Assembly (NCBI GenBank): GCA_945903445.1
Contig: CAMDNZ010000040.1
Location: 1-27,827 of the forward strand
Length of the DNA: 27,827 nt
Reading direction: 5' to 3'
From: Bordetella parapertussis
GTDB taxonomy: Bacteria > Pseudomonadota > Gammaproteobacteria > Burkholderiales > Burkholderiaceae_B
The notes beneath the pieces are model-generated. The model was not told the origin of the DNA. It saw only the letters and a program-made list of their open reading frames with translations, and did not search any database. Position numbers and translations under genes: made by a program. Shown in pieces: positions 7,749 to 16,197 of the stretch (positions are counted from its first letter, which is position 1; every line of letters begins with the position of its first letter).

Positions 7749-7844
7749 ATGGATTTCGGCGCGTTGGTTGCCGAGGGGCACGCATCGACCTATCTGGGCA
7801 TGGTCGAGTGGAACGCCACGCAGTTGTTGAATGCGTTGAAGTGA
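7749..7844 (+). pseudogene. znuA: Remnant of znuA 3' end
   Basis: The 31 codons ending at TGA 7842-7844 read MDFGALVAEGHASTYLGM, then VEWNATQLLNALK. They match the last 31 residues of ZnuA (LYSDALSKEGQASTYLGM, then FEWNATQLLNALR, 3751-3846). The central DNA is nearly identical, but the ends differ at several bases, so this is a diverged copy and not an exact duplication. The ligand Asp (D331 of ZnuA) is Gly here. It marks the far edge of island 1 and the original junction between znuA and the DUF1007 gene. Confidence 0.85.
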
Positions 7845-7899
7845 AGCCGCGCGGCGGGTTTGCCGGGCTGTTTTCATCGTGATTTGTATACTGGCGACT

Positions 7900-7919
7900 G
7901 TTCGGCAAATGTGCCGAAC
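7900..7919. promoter_or_regulatory. Inverted repeat upstream of DUF1007 gene
   Basis: Perfect 8-bp arms GTTCGGCA and TGCCGAAC with an AATG loop. It lies 56 bases after the znuA remnant stop and 45 bases before the next start. It has no T-run, so it could be an operator, an attenuator or the old znuA transcript end. Confidence 0.35.
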
Positions 7920-7964
7920 CCGATACGCCAATCAAGTGTTGGCAGTGTGCTGAGGAATGATGAA

Positions 7965-8654
7965 ATGAACGGGTTTGCTACGATCCGCCGCGTGCTGTTG
8001 GGGTGCGTGACAGCAGGGACGCTGTCGCTTGGTACGACGGCGCAGGCGCATCCCCATATGTGGATCGATGCGAAAGCCGCATTCGTGTTCGACGACAGGG
8101 GGCGGCTGAGTGCCATCGAGCAGCAATGGCTGTTCGACGAGATGTTCTCGCCTTATGCGATGCAGGGCCTAAAAAAGGGCAAAGACGGTCAGTACGCCGC
8201 CGCCACCTTGGACGGTATGGCCAAGGATTGGCTTGTGGCATTAGGCGAGCCGATCTCGCATTACTTCACGCGAGTGATGGTGGGTGAGACGGCGAAGAAG
8301 TACAACGCGCCGCGCGATGGAAAAGTCGTCTGGCATGCCGATAGCAAACGCCTGGCCTTGCATTTCACCTTGCCGCTGTCGGTGCCGGTCGAATCCGCCG
8401 ATCTGCCTGCCCGCATCGACATCTACGATCCAACCTACTTCGTCGCTTATTCGTTCGACGCAGCGGGTCTGACGCTGAAGAACGCGCCGACGTCATGTTC
8501 GCGTCGTTACACGCCGCCTCGCGAGCTCGATTACAAAACCATGCAGCAGTTGGCGGCTATTCCGCCTGATCCCGATCCGGCGGCGCTGCCGGAAGAATTG
8601 TTTGCCGTCACTCGCGGCTTGACTCATCGAATCGATATTTCATGCACACCCTAG
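7965..8654 (+). CDS. DUF1007 family periplasmic metal-related protein
   Basis: 229 residues. A signal peptide (RRVLLGCVTAGTLSLGTTAQA) is followed directly by HPHMWID, the characteristic start of mature DUF1007 proteins. These proteins commonly sit beside NicO-type permeases and zinc or nickel genes. Other visible segments are FDEMFSPYA, DPTYFVAYSFD and a Cys late in the protein (PTSCSRRYTPP). I chose ATG 7965 because GAGGA (7952-7956) lies eight bases upstream and the signal peptide follows at once; the frame is open upstream but has no family resemblance there. It overlaps the downstream permease by 13 bases. It may bind metal in the periplasm, which is inferred from the His-rich mature N-terminus and context. 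Confidence 0.85.
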   Translation: MNGFATIRRVLLGCVTAGTLSLGTTAQAHPHMWIDAKAAFVFDDRGRLSAIEQQWLFDEMFSPYAMQGLKKGKDGQYAAATLDGMAKDWLVALGEPISHYFTRVMVGETAKKYNAPRDGKVVWHADSKRLALHFTLPLSVPVESADLPARIDIYDPTYFVAYSFDAAGLTLKNAPTSCSRRYTPPRELDYKTMQQLAAIPPDPDPAALPEELFAVTRGLTHRIDISCTP

Positions 8655-9778
8655 GTCGACGCGCCGGACAGATCAGCGGCGTCGTTTTTCTCTTCGTTTT
8701 TTGTATGGCCATGGCTTCGGCTCAAGGCACCCATCCGTTTAGCGGCGCGGGACGGCCCACGGTGGCAGACACCGGTGGAACGTTCAGCGCGGTGTTGACG
8801 CAGGTCTCGTATTGGCAGTCGCAGTTTTACAGGCAGTTGGCCGATGCCGTGCGCACCTGGCAAGACGATGGTGGCTTCGGTGGCTTGTTGATCGGATTGT
8901 CGTTTGCTTATGGCGTCTTTCACGCTTTAGGGCCTGGGCATGGCAAAGCGGTGATCGCCAGCTACGTCGTGGCGAACCGGCAAACGGCGCGCAACGGTGC
9001 CGTATTGGCTTTAGTGGCGTCGATGGTGCAGGCACTGGTGGCCATTGCCGTCGTGGTAGTGCTCAGTATCGGGCTGAACGTCACCGCCGGCGTGATGAAT
9101 GCTGCGACCCGCTGGATGGAGGTAGCTGCCTATTCGATGGTGGTGTTGCTTGGCCTGTGGCTGGTGTGGCGCAAGGCGGTGATACCGATCTGGCGAGCGC
9201 GCAAGCGTGACCATAGCCATCGGGCCAATCATCGAGTGGATCACGACCATGATCATGGCCATACGAGCCATCACCACCCTGGGAATGATTCGAATCGAGG
9301 CCCCGTGCATGCTCAATCGCTTGCGCACGCTTCGATTCGGTCGCACGTCCCCCCGCATGCTCATGGCCCGGCACGCGCTCATGCCGATCACCACCATCAC
9401 GACGACTGCTGCGGCCATGCTCACGTGCCCGATCCCAGCATGGTTTCCGGTCCGCTCGATTTGAAGCGGGCGTGGGCGGCTTTGATCGCTGTCGGTCTGC
9501 GGCCCTGCAGCGGCGCACTCATCGTGCTGGTGTTCGCCTTGGCTCAAGATTTCTTTTTTGCGGGCATCGTATCGGCTCTGGCCATGGGTTTGGGAACCGG
9601 CTTGACGGTCGCTGCCTTGACAGTACTGTCGGTATGGGCCAGTCAACGGGCTCAACGCGTGAGTCACCTTCTGTCGGCAAAGTGGGTCGAACGCGTACGC
9701 ATGGCGATCGAAGCGTTCGCGGCAATGCTCGTGCTGATGTTCGGTCTCTTGCTCTTGGGTGGCGTGTTGGTGACCTGA
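8642..9778 (+). CDS. NicO-family (nickel/cobalt/zinc) membrane permease
   Basis: 378-residue membrane protein. A signal-like first helix ends at ASAQG, followed by the NicO hallmark HALGPGHGK (94-102) and later GLRPCSGALIVLVFAL. A cytoplasmic or periplasmic loop of about 75 residues (about 190-265) is dense in His, Asp and Arg (for example DHDHDHGHTSHHHPG), then the final helices follow. Family members include RcnA efflux and HoxN-like permeases; the direction of transport cannot be read from the sequence. The start overlaps the DUF1007 gene, so the two are coupled. Its place between znuCBA and a Zur-boxed receptor suggests zinc, but nickel or cobalt is possible. Confidence 0.85.
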   Translation: MHTLGRRAGQISGVVFLFVFCMAMASAQGTHPFSGAGRPTVADTGGTFSAVLTQVSYWQSQFYRQLADAVRTWQDDGGFGGLLIGLSFAYGVFHALGPGHGKAVIASYVVANRQTARNGAVLALVASMVQALVAIAVVVVLSIGLNVTAGVMNAATRWMEVAAYSMVVLLGLWLVWRKAVIPIWRARKRDHSHRANHRVDHDHDHGHTSHHHPGNDSNRGPVHAQSLAHASIRSHVPPHAHGPARAHADHHHHDDCCGHAHVPDPSMVSGPLDLKRAWAALIAVGLRPCSGALIVLVFALAQDFFFAGIVSALAMGLGTGLTVAALTVLSVWASQRAQRVSHLLSAKWVERVRMAIEAFAAMLVLMFGLLLLGGVLVT

Positions 9779-9876
9779 GCGGCGCTCACCCGCGGCTCCC
9801 TGAATACACGTCACACTCGCCCGAATGTCCAGTGCTCGACCACATGTAAAAAATTGAGCTTTTCTTTGCAATTGGT

Positions 9877-9891
9877 ACGTTATATCATTTC
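9877..9891. promoter_or_regulatory. Zur-box-like site before TonB receptor gene
   Basis: The sequence ACGTTATATCATTTC shares the exact 10-mer GTTATATCAT (9879-9888) with the operator upstream of zur. One palindrome arm is degenerate (TTTC where the zur site has TAAC). It lies 33 bases upstream of the ATG at 9924, a plausible place for repression. Confidence 0.6.
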
Positions 9892-9923
9892 AAATAAGTC
9901 GTATTTGAACGGATTATGAACGT

Positions 9924-12053
9924 ATGCCTGCCTCACGCGTCCCCCGCTTCTTGTCTGTCGCCCACGCGCTAGCCGCCGCAGTCGTGGCGCCATCGTTGGC
10001 TAGTGCACAAACGGCCGCCGACACGCCCGTTTCCCTGGCACCCATCACGGTGTCGGCCAGCGCACTGAATCGCCCGCTTGAGCGCATGACGCAGCCCGCC
10101 GTGGTGCTCGATGAGGACTAACTGATCGAACGCCGGGGGGCGACCTTGGGCGAAACCCTGTCAGGCTTGCCCGGCGTACATGCCGATACCTTCGGCGGGG
10201 GGGCCAACCGCCCCATCATCCGTGGGCAAAGCGCGCCTCGTGTGCAGGTGTTGAGCGATGGTTCGAGCTTGATGGACGCGTCGGCCATTTCGCCGGATCA
10301 CGCGACCACGGCCGAGCCGCTGCTTGCGCAACGGATCGAAGTACTGCGTGGTCCCGCCACGCTGCTTTACGGCGGGGGATCGATCGGTGGCGTGGTCAAT
10401 GTCATCGACAACAAGATTCCGACGGCTGTGCCCGACGAGGGGTTCGAGGGCGAGGCCGAAGTCCGGGGCGCGACTGGCACGGGCGAGCGCGCCGCCGCCT
10501 TCGGGATCACCGCAGGTGCGGGCAACCTGGCGGTTCGGGTAGAAGGGCTGCGCCGCCGCGCCGACGACTACCGCGTTCCAGATTGGAGCGAGCGTCGGGT
10601 ACGTGGCTCGTATGCCGACTCGGATCAGGGCAGCATCGGCTTGTCGTGGGTGACGCCACGCGGCTACGTGGGTATGGCGGTCACCAGCTTGAACAGCGAA
10701 TATGGATTGCCCGGTCACAGCCACGATTACGCGGGCTGCCATCCGCATGGCGCTCACTTGCATTGCGGCGGCCATGGCCATAGCGCAGGCGGGCACGATT
10801 CGCACCATGCGCATGAGGCACACGGTCACAAGGCGCATGGAGACCACGGCCATGAACAAAGTGAGGCGCATGGTCACGATCATGCCCACGATCACGGCGT
10901 CCCGTACGTTCGCCTACGCAGTCAGCGCTGGGATCTGCGGGCCGAATACCGCGACCCGTTCGCGGGATTCGAGCGAGTTCGCGTGCGTGGCGGATACACC
11001 GACTATCAGCATGACGAGATCGAAGGCGACGAGGTTGGCACGCGCTTCAAGAACCGGGGCTACGACGGCCGTGTCGAGCTGACGCATGTGCCGCTGTGGG
11101 GATTGCGTGGCGTCGTGGGGGCGCAAGGGGCCTACAGCGATTTTCGTGCCGAAGGCGAAGAAGAGTTCTTGCCGCGTAGCAAGACGCGCTCGGCGGGCGT
11201 GTTCCTGTTGGAAGAACTCGCTTTGGCCGATGCATGGCGGCTGGAGTTCGGCGCGCGTCAGGATTGGCAGGAAGTGAAGCCGCAGGACGGTCAACGCGCC
11301 CGCGACATGACGGGCACCTCGTTATCGGCGGCTTTGGTGTGGGATCTGGCGCCCCAATACTCGCTGACGTTGGCGGCGGCGCGCTCGCAACGACTGCCCA
11401 ACTCGCAAGAACTGTATGCCGACGGCATTCATCTGGCCACCAACACGTATGAAGTCGGTAACGCGAATCTGAAAGCCGAGACTTCGCACAATATCGATCT
11501 CACCTTGCGCAAACATGCGGGCGATACGAGGTTCTCGGTCAGTGGTTTTCACAATCAAGTCGATGACTACATCTCTGCGCGGACGTTGGATCGGTTCGAG
11601 GATTTTCGTCTGATCGAATACGCGCAGCAGGATGCCGAGTTCACTGGAATCGAGGGTGACATCCGCCATCGAATCACGCCGAATTTCAGCGCTGGCGTGT
11701 TCGGCGATTATGTTCGCGGGCGCTTGAAAGGCGCAGGCAACTTGCCCCGTGTACCCGCAGCGCGCCTAGGCGTGCGTGCCGACTGGCACTGGCAGGCATG
11801 GCGAACCGGCGTCGAGTTGGCACGCGTGTTTCGTCAGAACAAGATATCGGCCGGCGAAGAAAGCACGCCGGGTTATAGCCAACTGAACGCGGTGGTGAGC
11901 TATTCCGGTCGTCTGGCGGCTACGCGCTATACGGCGTACTTGCGTGGCACCAATCTGCTCGACCGATTGGCCTACAACCACACGTCGTTCATCTCGCGCG
12001 CAGCGCCCCTGCCGGGTCGTAGCGTGATGCTGGGCTTGCGGGTCGGGTTTTGA
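9924..12053 (+). pseudogene. znuD: ZnuD-like TonB-dependent zinc receptor with premature stop
   Basis: Outer-membrane TonB-dependent receptor, about 709 codons. It has a signal peptide (AAAVVAPSLASAQ), a plug domain (GETLSGLPGVHADTFGGG, PIIRGQSAPRVQVLSDG, IEVLRGPATLLYGGG) and a beta-barrel ending in GRSVMLGLRVGF with a terminal Phe. Extracellular loop residues near 270-330 are a His/Gly/Asp repeat stretch, as in the ZnuD zinc receptor. Codon 66 is TAA (10119-10121), between VVLDED and LIERRGATLGETL. The frame is otherwise intact on both sides, and one base change from GAA (DEDELIERR) would explain it. The stop falls before the plug core, so no receptor is made unless it is read through, translation restarts (TTG 10146, without a signal), or the base is a sequencing error. 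Confidence 0.85.
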
Positions 12054-12057
12054 GGAA

Positions 12058-12104
12058 GGCAGCTGCGGGTAGCCCGGCTAATCACTGGGATGCCCGCAGC
12101 TGCC
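12058..12104. terminator. Hairpin after znuD
   Basis: Perfect 12-bp stem: GGCAGCTGCGGG (12058-12069) pairs with CCCGCAGCTGCC (12093-12104). The loop contains a smaller CCC/GGG pairing. It starts five bases after the znuD stop. No T-run follows, so it may act as an RNA-stabilising end or a weak terminator. Confidence 0.55.
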
Positions 12105-12271
12105 GGCGCTTTAAGAACCAGCAATGTTTGCGGGGAAATCCAGCGCGTGCGACGAAATAAACGCACCAGTTGAAACGATCATTTATGCGCCGCTATTGAC
12201 TTGCACTGACGGATCTAAGCTCGTTACTCCTAACTGAAGTAAGAGTATCACCGGAGAAAAGGAGCGAAATC

Positions 12272-12385
12272 GTGCAGAACATGACAGTTCTGAAATCGCA
12301 TGCGAAGTCCTCAGTCAAGTTTACAACTAAAGAAATAGAGCAATTACGGGAAATGATTAAAAATCAAAAAATTATTAGGTTTTGA
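12272..12385 (+). CDS. Small 37-aa ORF with strong RBS at start of island 2
   Basis: GTG start at 12272 with AAGGAG (12259-12264) seven bases upstream, the best ribosome binding site in island 2. The peptide is basic and helical (VLKSHAKSSVKF, then TTKEIEQLREMIKNQKIIRF). Two readings are possible. It may be a complete small peptide, perhaps a RiPP precursor exported by the ABC protein downstream. Alternatively it is the broken 5' end of a longer gene: dropping one A from the run near 12366-12371 would continue the frame into LLGFELTEIYSGKPLVLRDM and on to about 12540, which looks like the start of an ABC ATPase domain (VLRDMKLRF). I cannot decide between them. Confidence 0.4.
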   Translation: MQNMTVLKSHAKSSVKFTTKEIEQLREMIKNQKIIRF

Positions 12386-12541
12386 GTTGACAGAAATATA
12401 TAGCGGCAAGCCATTGGTGCTTCGAGATATGAAGCTCCGATTCTACCCAGCAGATCCGTTAACGGCTTGCTGGGAAAGCCGGGTCACCCAAAGGTGTCGT
12501 TTTCTTGCTCGAAGACTGACCGCACATGCTCGGATGGGCGG

Positions 12542-13342
12542 ATGACTGGAGAATACGAAAAGCGTCGTATTTATAAATCGTCCGCGAGTGACGTTGATTC
12601 GCTATTTCAAGCAAATCCGTTAAGCGAATTATGGTCAGTTTCACCAGCGCTTTTTCTACAGGTCGTCGCAGTCGGCTTAGCGACCTACTCGACTCCCCTG
12701 GCACTGTATTACGTGCTTTCCACTGTAATCGGCTTGCAATCCTCGACTTCGCCATCGATTCATTTTGACCAAGTAATTGCACTGATCGCGATTATTATTT
12801 TTGGGGTCTTCGTCTGGATAGCTAAAATCAAGACTGAATGCGCCTTGAATCTAAAAATTTGTCAAAAAATAGAACGCAAATTGATTGCGTCGAAGCTCCA
12901 ATCTAATGCGTTGTCGTCTATGGAGCGGCTGATTGCGCGCGATTTCGATGTCGTGTTGGAAAATTTGGCGCCCGCATTAGGCCTCGTTTTCATTCCCATT
13001 TTTCTGCTGGGTATAAGTGCAGTCTCCATGCTGGCGCTAGGCGACGTCGGTTCGTATCTCGTGTTGATATGGTTGATATTTCTGCCGGTTCCCTATTTCA
13101 TTGGGCTCTATTCTTCTCGTAATTTTGAAAAAATTCTTCTTTTGGTAGGTGAGCGGGTCGAACTCTGTTCTCAATGGTTGCGTATGGGGCCACTTCTCAG
13201 AAATTTCGGTCAGGTAACCATTTTGCACCGCATTCAAGCGAGCTTGATGGCAGAATTGAAATTTCGGAACACAGACTCAGCGTTACGCGGAGCTGATAGC
13301 TATCTCATTGGGTTTGGCAGCATTTTGCCTGTAGGTTTTTAA
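12542..13342 (+). pseudogene. Decayed ABC exporter, first transmembrane domain
   Basis: The frame from ATG 12542 encodes an ABC type-1 exporter membrane domain with about five hydrophobic helices (for example SPALFLQVVAVGLATYSTPL and LGLVFIPIFLLGISAVSML). Between helices come the charged cytoplasmic segments typical of the fold. The frame stops at TAA 13340-13342, inside a hydrophobic stretch. A shift at the T-run just before the stop restores reading (FLIWLGIQAFSDVSNAAALW) in another frame to about 13660, including the last helix and a linker. So the gene is frameshifted. Upstream, 12386-12541 holds fragments of other frames only. Codon use is AT-richer than xerC. It is probably a relic of a peptide or drug exporter of island 2. 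Confidence 0.6.
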
Positions 13343-13658
13343 TCTGGCTAGGCATACAAGCTTTCTCGGACGTTTCCAACGCTGCAGCACTTTGGTTGGC
13401 AGTTCCTCTTCTAGCGGCTACGCTCAATCTGTCTCGTAGTTATCTTGCGTTCAAGTGTGCTTCGAGCGGGTTGCTTTCGCTCATGACAGCAATGCCGAAT
13501 GGCAGTGTGGGCAGGGAACGATATGTTCGGCCCGAAAATGATGTGTCGCGAACTCAAAGCTTTAACTTTGACGATAGTTGGCCAATCTTTCCTGCGGCCA
13601 GCGTTGTCGACTGCAAGTCTTGCGTGGTGTGTTGCTTGCACATGCAACGCACCAGACG

Positions 13659-14450
13659 ATGAAGGTTCCGTTTCTGTTGCCATCAGTAGATCGCGCGGTC
13701 AATGCTGCGATCTATCAGGCGTTGAGTCGGTTCCAATGCGTGTCGTTCGAGGGTGCATCGAGCGCTAGGCGCTATGACGTGCCTGGAACAAAAAACTCGC
13801 TTGTCGAAGCATCTCTCTCCAATTCCAGTCAGCTTAGGCCGCCTCGAAGCAATCCAGAGCGTAAGCCCCACTTTGGTTTACGACAACTTTTATGGGAGAG
13901 TGGCGCAGGAATCGCGTTATTTGTCATACCCGCCCTAATGTTAAGTTTTTCGCCAGGTTTGCTGTACAGATACGCTGAGATTCCCTTTTTTATCATATTG
14001 ACATATGCATTGATCGGAGTTCTGTCGAGTATTTTCGTTGGTTGTTTCGTGGAGTGCCGCATACGGAATCGTTACGCCGATGTGGTGATGAAAGGTCTCA
14101 GCGCTGTACTTGAGGACTCCTCAAAGGATTTGCTTCAGGTGGTCTCGCGAGATCTAACTACTATTTTCGAGCGAATCTCTTGGTATGCCCACGATATTGC
14201 CTGGATATTCACTCTCATGATAATTGGCATGGGTTCTTTGGTCGTCGGATTTGGGGTGTTAGGGAGCGCCATTGCCGTGAGCCTATTGGCTGCGTCGTGC
14301 TTGCTCTATCGTGCATGTATTGGTGAACTGCTACGCACTCGTATCGAAACAGTATACGGTTTCGGCGCTCTTATGGACGCAGCTCGCTCGGCTATCGCTA
14401 TCGGCCACGCTCGCGGTACTTCTTTAGGGTGGGATCGGCGATGGCTGGAC
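13659..14450 (+). pseudogene. Decayed ABC exporter, second transmembrane domain, truncated at xerC
   Basis: From about 13659 one frame gives DRAVNAAIYQALSRF, then GTKNSLVEASL, which resembles the end of an ABC ATPase domain. A second membrane domain follows (ALFVIPALMLSFSPGLLY, FFIILTYALIGVLSSIFVG, VVSRDLTTIFERISW, IFTLMIIGMGSLVVGFGVLG). The last recognisable segment is ELLRTRIETVYGFGALMDA. This order (membrane, partial ATPase, membrane) suggests a full-length ABCC-like exporter whose first ATPase has lost its middle and whose second ATPase is missing. The open frame continues to 14597, but beyond 14450 it is antisense to xerC and not part of the gene. No Walker A or signature motif survives. 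Confidence 0.55.
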
Positions 14451-15401
14451 TCAGCGCTTGCGCAATGCCCTGGGGTGCGCCTTGTCGTAGGCTTGCGCCA
14501 GGTGCTGAAAATCCAGGCGGGTGTATACCTGGGTCGTCGCGATATTCGCGTGGCCCAGCATGTCTTGCACTGCACGCAGATCCTGCGCCGACTGTAAGAC
14601 ATGACTGGCGAAGCTGTGACGCAGGACGTGTGGGTGCAGGTGAGTCGGCAAGCCCGCTTGCAGGGCAATGCGAGACAATTGCAATTGAACGACTCGCGCC
14701 ACGATTCGTGCACCGCGTGCGCCCAGAAATAGGCCCGCCACATCGCCAGGTGACGAGCGTGGTGTCAACAGACGGTCTCGTACGGCCAGCCAATGTCCGA
14801 TCGCTGCGCGTGCCGCCGCACCGACGGGCACGCTACGGCGTTTCCCCCCTTTGCCCAACACAACGACTTCGTCATCGGCCAGGTTCAGCCATCCCGTCGA
14901 GGTGTGTTCGTCCGATCGCACGTAGGTGTGATCCAGGCCGGTCAATTCGGACAGGCGCAATCCGCTGGAATAAAACAGTTCGAGCATGGCTTGATCGCGC
15001 AGTGCGATCGGCTCGTCGGCGACGGCCGCTCGGGGCCGGTCCAACAAGGCCATGGTCTGCTCTACCGATAGCGCTTTAGGCAGTGCCCGAGGCGCTTTAG
15101 GCGCTCGCAGACCCGCCGCGGGGTTGCCAGACATGCCTGCCGTCGGGGCATACCACTGATAGAAGCCTCGCCACGCCGACAGCATGCGTGCCAGACTCCG
15201 CGGGCCGATGCCACGCGCATGCCAGTCGGCCAGGTACTGCCGGCAATGCCCGGCGCTGACCGCCGTGAGCGGCAGCTCGCCCACGCTTTCGATGAGTTTG
15301 CTCAGATCGCGACCGTAGCCGTCGAGCGTGTGATCGGCATAGCGGCGGTTGGCCGACAGATGATCCAGCCACTGCTGCATGGGGCGCGGCAGAGGCTGCA
15401 C
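14451..15401 (-). CDS. xerC: Tyrosine recombinase XerC
   Basis: Site-specific recombinase that resolves chromosome dimers at dif together with XerD; about 316 residues. It has an N-terminal SAM-like core-binding domain (ANRRYADHTLDGYGRDL) and a C-terminal catalytic domain. The catalytic set is visible: Arg in SSGLRLSEL, Lys in VLGKGGKRR, His-x-x-Arg in HVLRHSFAS, His in LGHANIATTQ and the nucleophile Tyr in VYTRLD. I chose GTG 15401, which gives an N-terminus (MQPLPRPMQQWLDHL) of normal length, seven bases after the DUF484 stop; ATG 15380 is the alternative. The 3' end is convergent with the decayed exporter of island 2. Confidence 0.9.
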   Translation of the reverse strand: MQPLPRPMQQWLDHLSANRRYADHTLDGYGRDLSKLIESVGELPLTAVSAGHCRQYLADWHARGIGPRSLARMLSAWRGFYQWYAPTAGMSGNPAAGLRAPKAPRALPKALSVEQTMALLDRPRAAVADEPIALRDQAMLELFYSSGLRLSELTGLDHTYVRSDEHTSTGWLNLADDEVVVLGKGGKRRSVPVGAAARAAIGHWLAVRDRLLTPRSSPGDVAGLFLGARGARIVARVVQLQLSRIALQAGLPTHLHPHVLRHSFASHVLQSAQDLRAVQDMLGHANIATTQVYTRLDFQHLAQAYDKAHPRALRKR

Positions 15402-15405
15402 GCTA

Positions 15406-16101
15406 TCAGCCCGCCGTGTCCGGCAAGACCGCCGGTGCGGGCGCTTGCAAGCGAGCGAGCGCCGATTGCGCCAAGCTGCCGATGGTTTCCAGGAAAGTGA
15501 CGCCTTTGGCCGCGTCGAAGCGCGACGCATCGTCGGATCCCAACACGAGCAAGCCGCAACTCGGTGCATCGGGTGCCAGGCGCAGGGCGATCAAGGCCAG
15601 CGAAGCGGGTTTGGCCGGCAGCCACGCGGCGGCTTCGAACTCGGTGTTGGTGCCGCAATAGGGCTGCTTGAGGCTGTCGGCGAAGGTGCGAATGTCGTCC
15701 GATACCGGTTCGCCATAACCCATCGCGGGCAAGCCCGGCAGGTTCCATACGCGCAATGCCACGGCGGGTAGGTCGAAGGTTTCGATCAAGCCCAGCGCAA
15801 TAGCGCCCGGAATGAGCGTGGGATGCGCTTCGGCCAGCAAGCGACGGCTCCATGCCGTCAGCGAATCGGAAATGCCCTGGTTTTGGCGGGCGTTGTGAAT
15901 GAGCTCCGACAATTGCCATTCGAGTTCGCGATTGCGTTCGCGTAGCGTCAGGATTTGCCGCTCGGCCAGCGATACCGCTTGAGTGCCATGTTGATTGGGC
16001 ACTCGCAGTGAGGCGAACACGTCAGCATGGGTCACGAAAAAATCGGGCTGGGCCGAGAGAAAGTCGGCGATATCTTGGGCGTTATGCGTGGAGTCGGTCA
16101 T
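15406..16101 (-). CDS. DUF484 family protein
   Basis: 231 residues matching the DUF484 family usually found next to xerC and dapF. The N-terminal motif is DIADFLSAQPDFFVTHADVF, followed by a coiled-coil-like helix (LAERQILTLRERNRELEWQL) and a GAF-like C-terminal half. The function is not established. It sits directly upstream of xerC on the same strand with almost no gap, indicating one transcript. The start at ATG 16101 gives the expected N-terminus. Confidence 0.88.
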   Translation of the reverse strand: MTDSTHNAQDIADFLSAQPDFFVTHADVFASLRVPNQHGTQAVSLAERQILTLRERNRELEWQLSELIHNARQNQGISDSLTAWSRRLLAEAHPTLIPGAIALGLIETFDLPAVALRVWNLPGLPAMGYGEPVSDDIRTFADSLKQPYCGTNTEFEAAAWLPAKPASLALIALRLAPDAPSCGLLVLGSDDASRFDAAKGVTFLETIGSLAQSALARLQAPAPAVLPDTAG

Positions 16102-16197
16102 GGGCAGCAGAAAAGTGGGCGGTGAGCGGGCAGCGGTGGGCGTATGTAGAGCATCGTCGGCGTCGTGCTCGTCCGTTATGCAATGGCGCGGTGGCGT

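Noticed and set aside
14451..14597. C-terminal extension of the decayed ABC frame
   Set aside because: This part is antisense to the conserved end of xerC, so it is a shadow and not exporter sequence.
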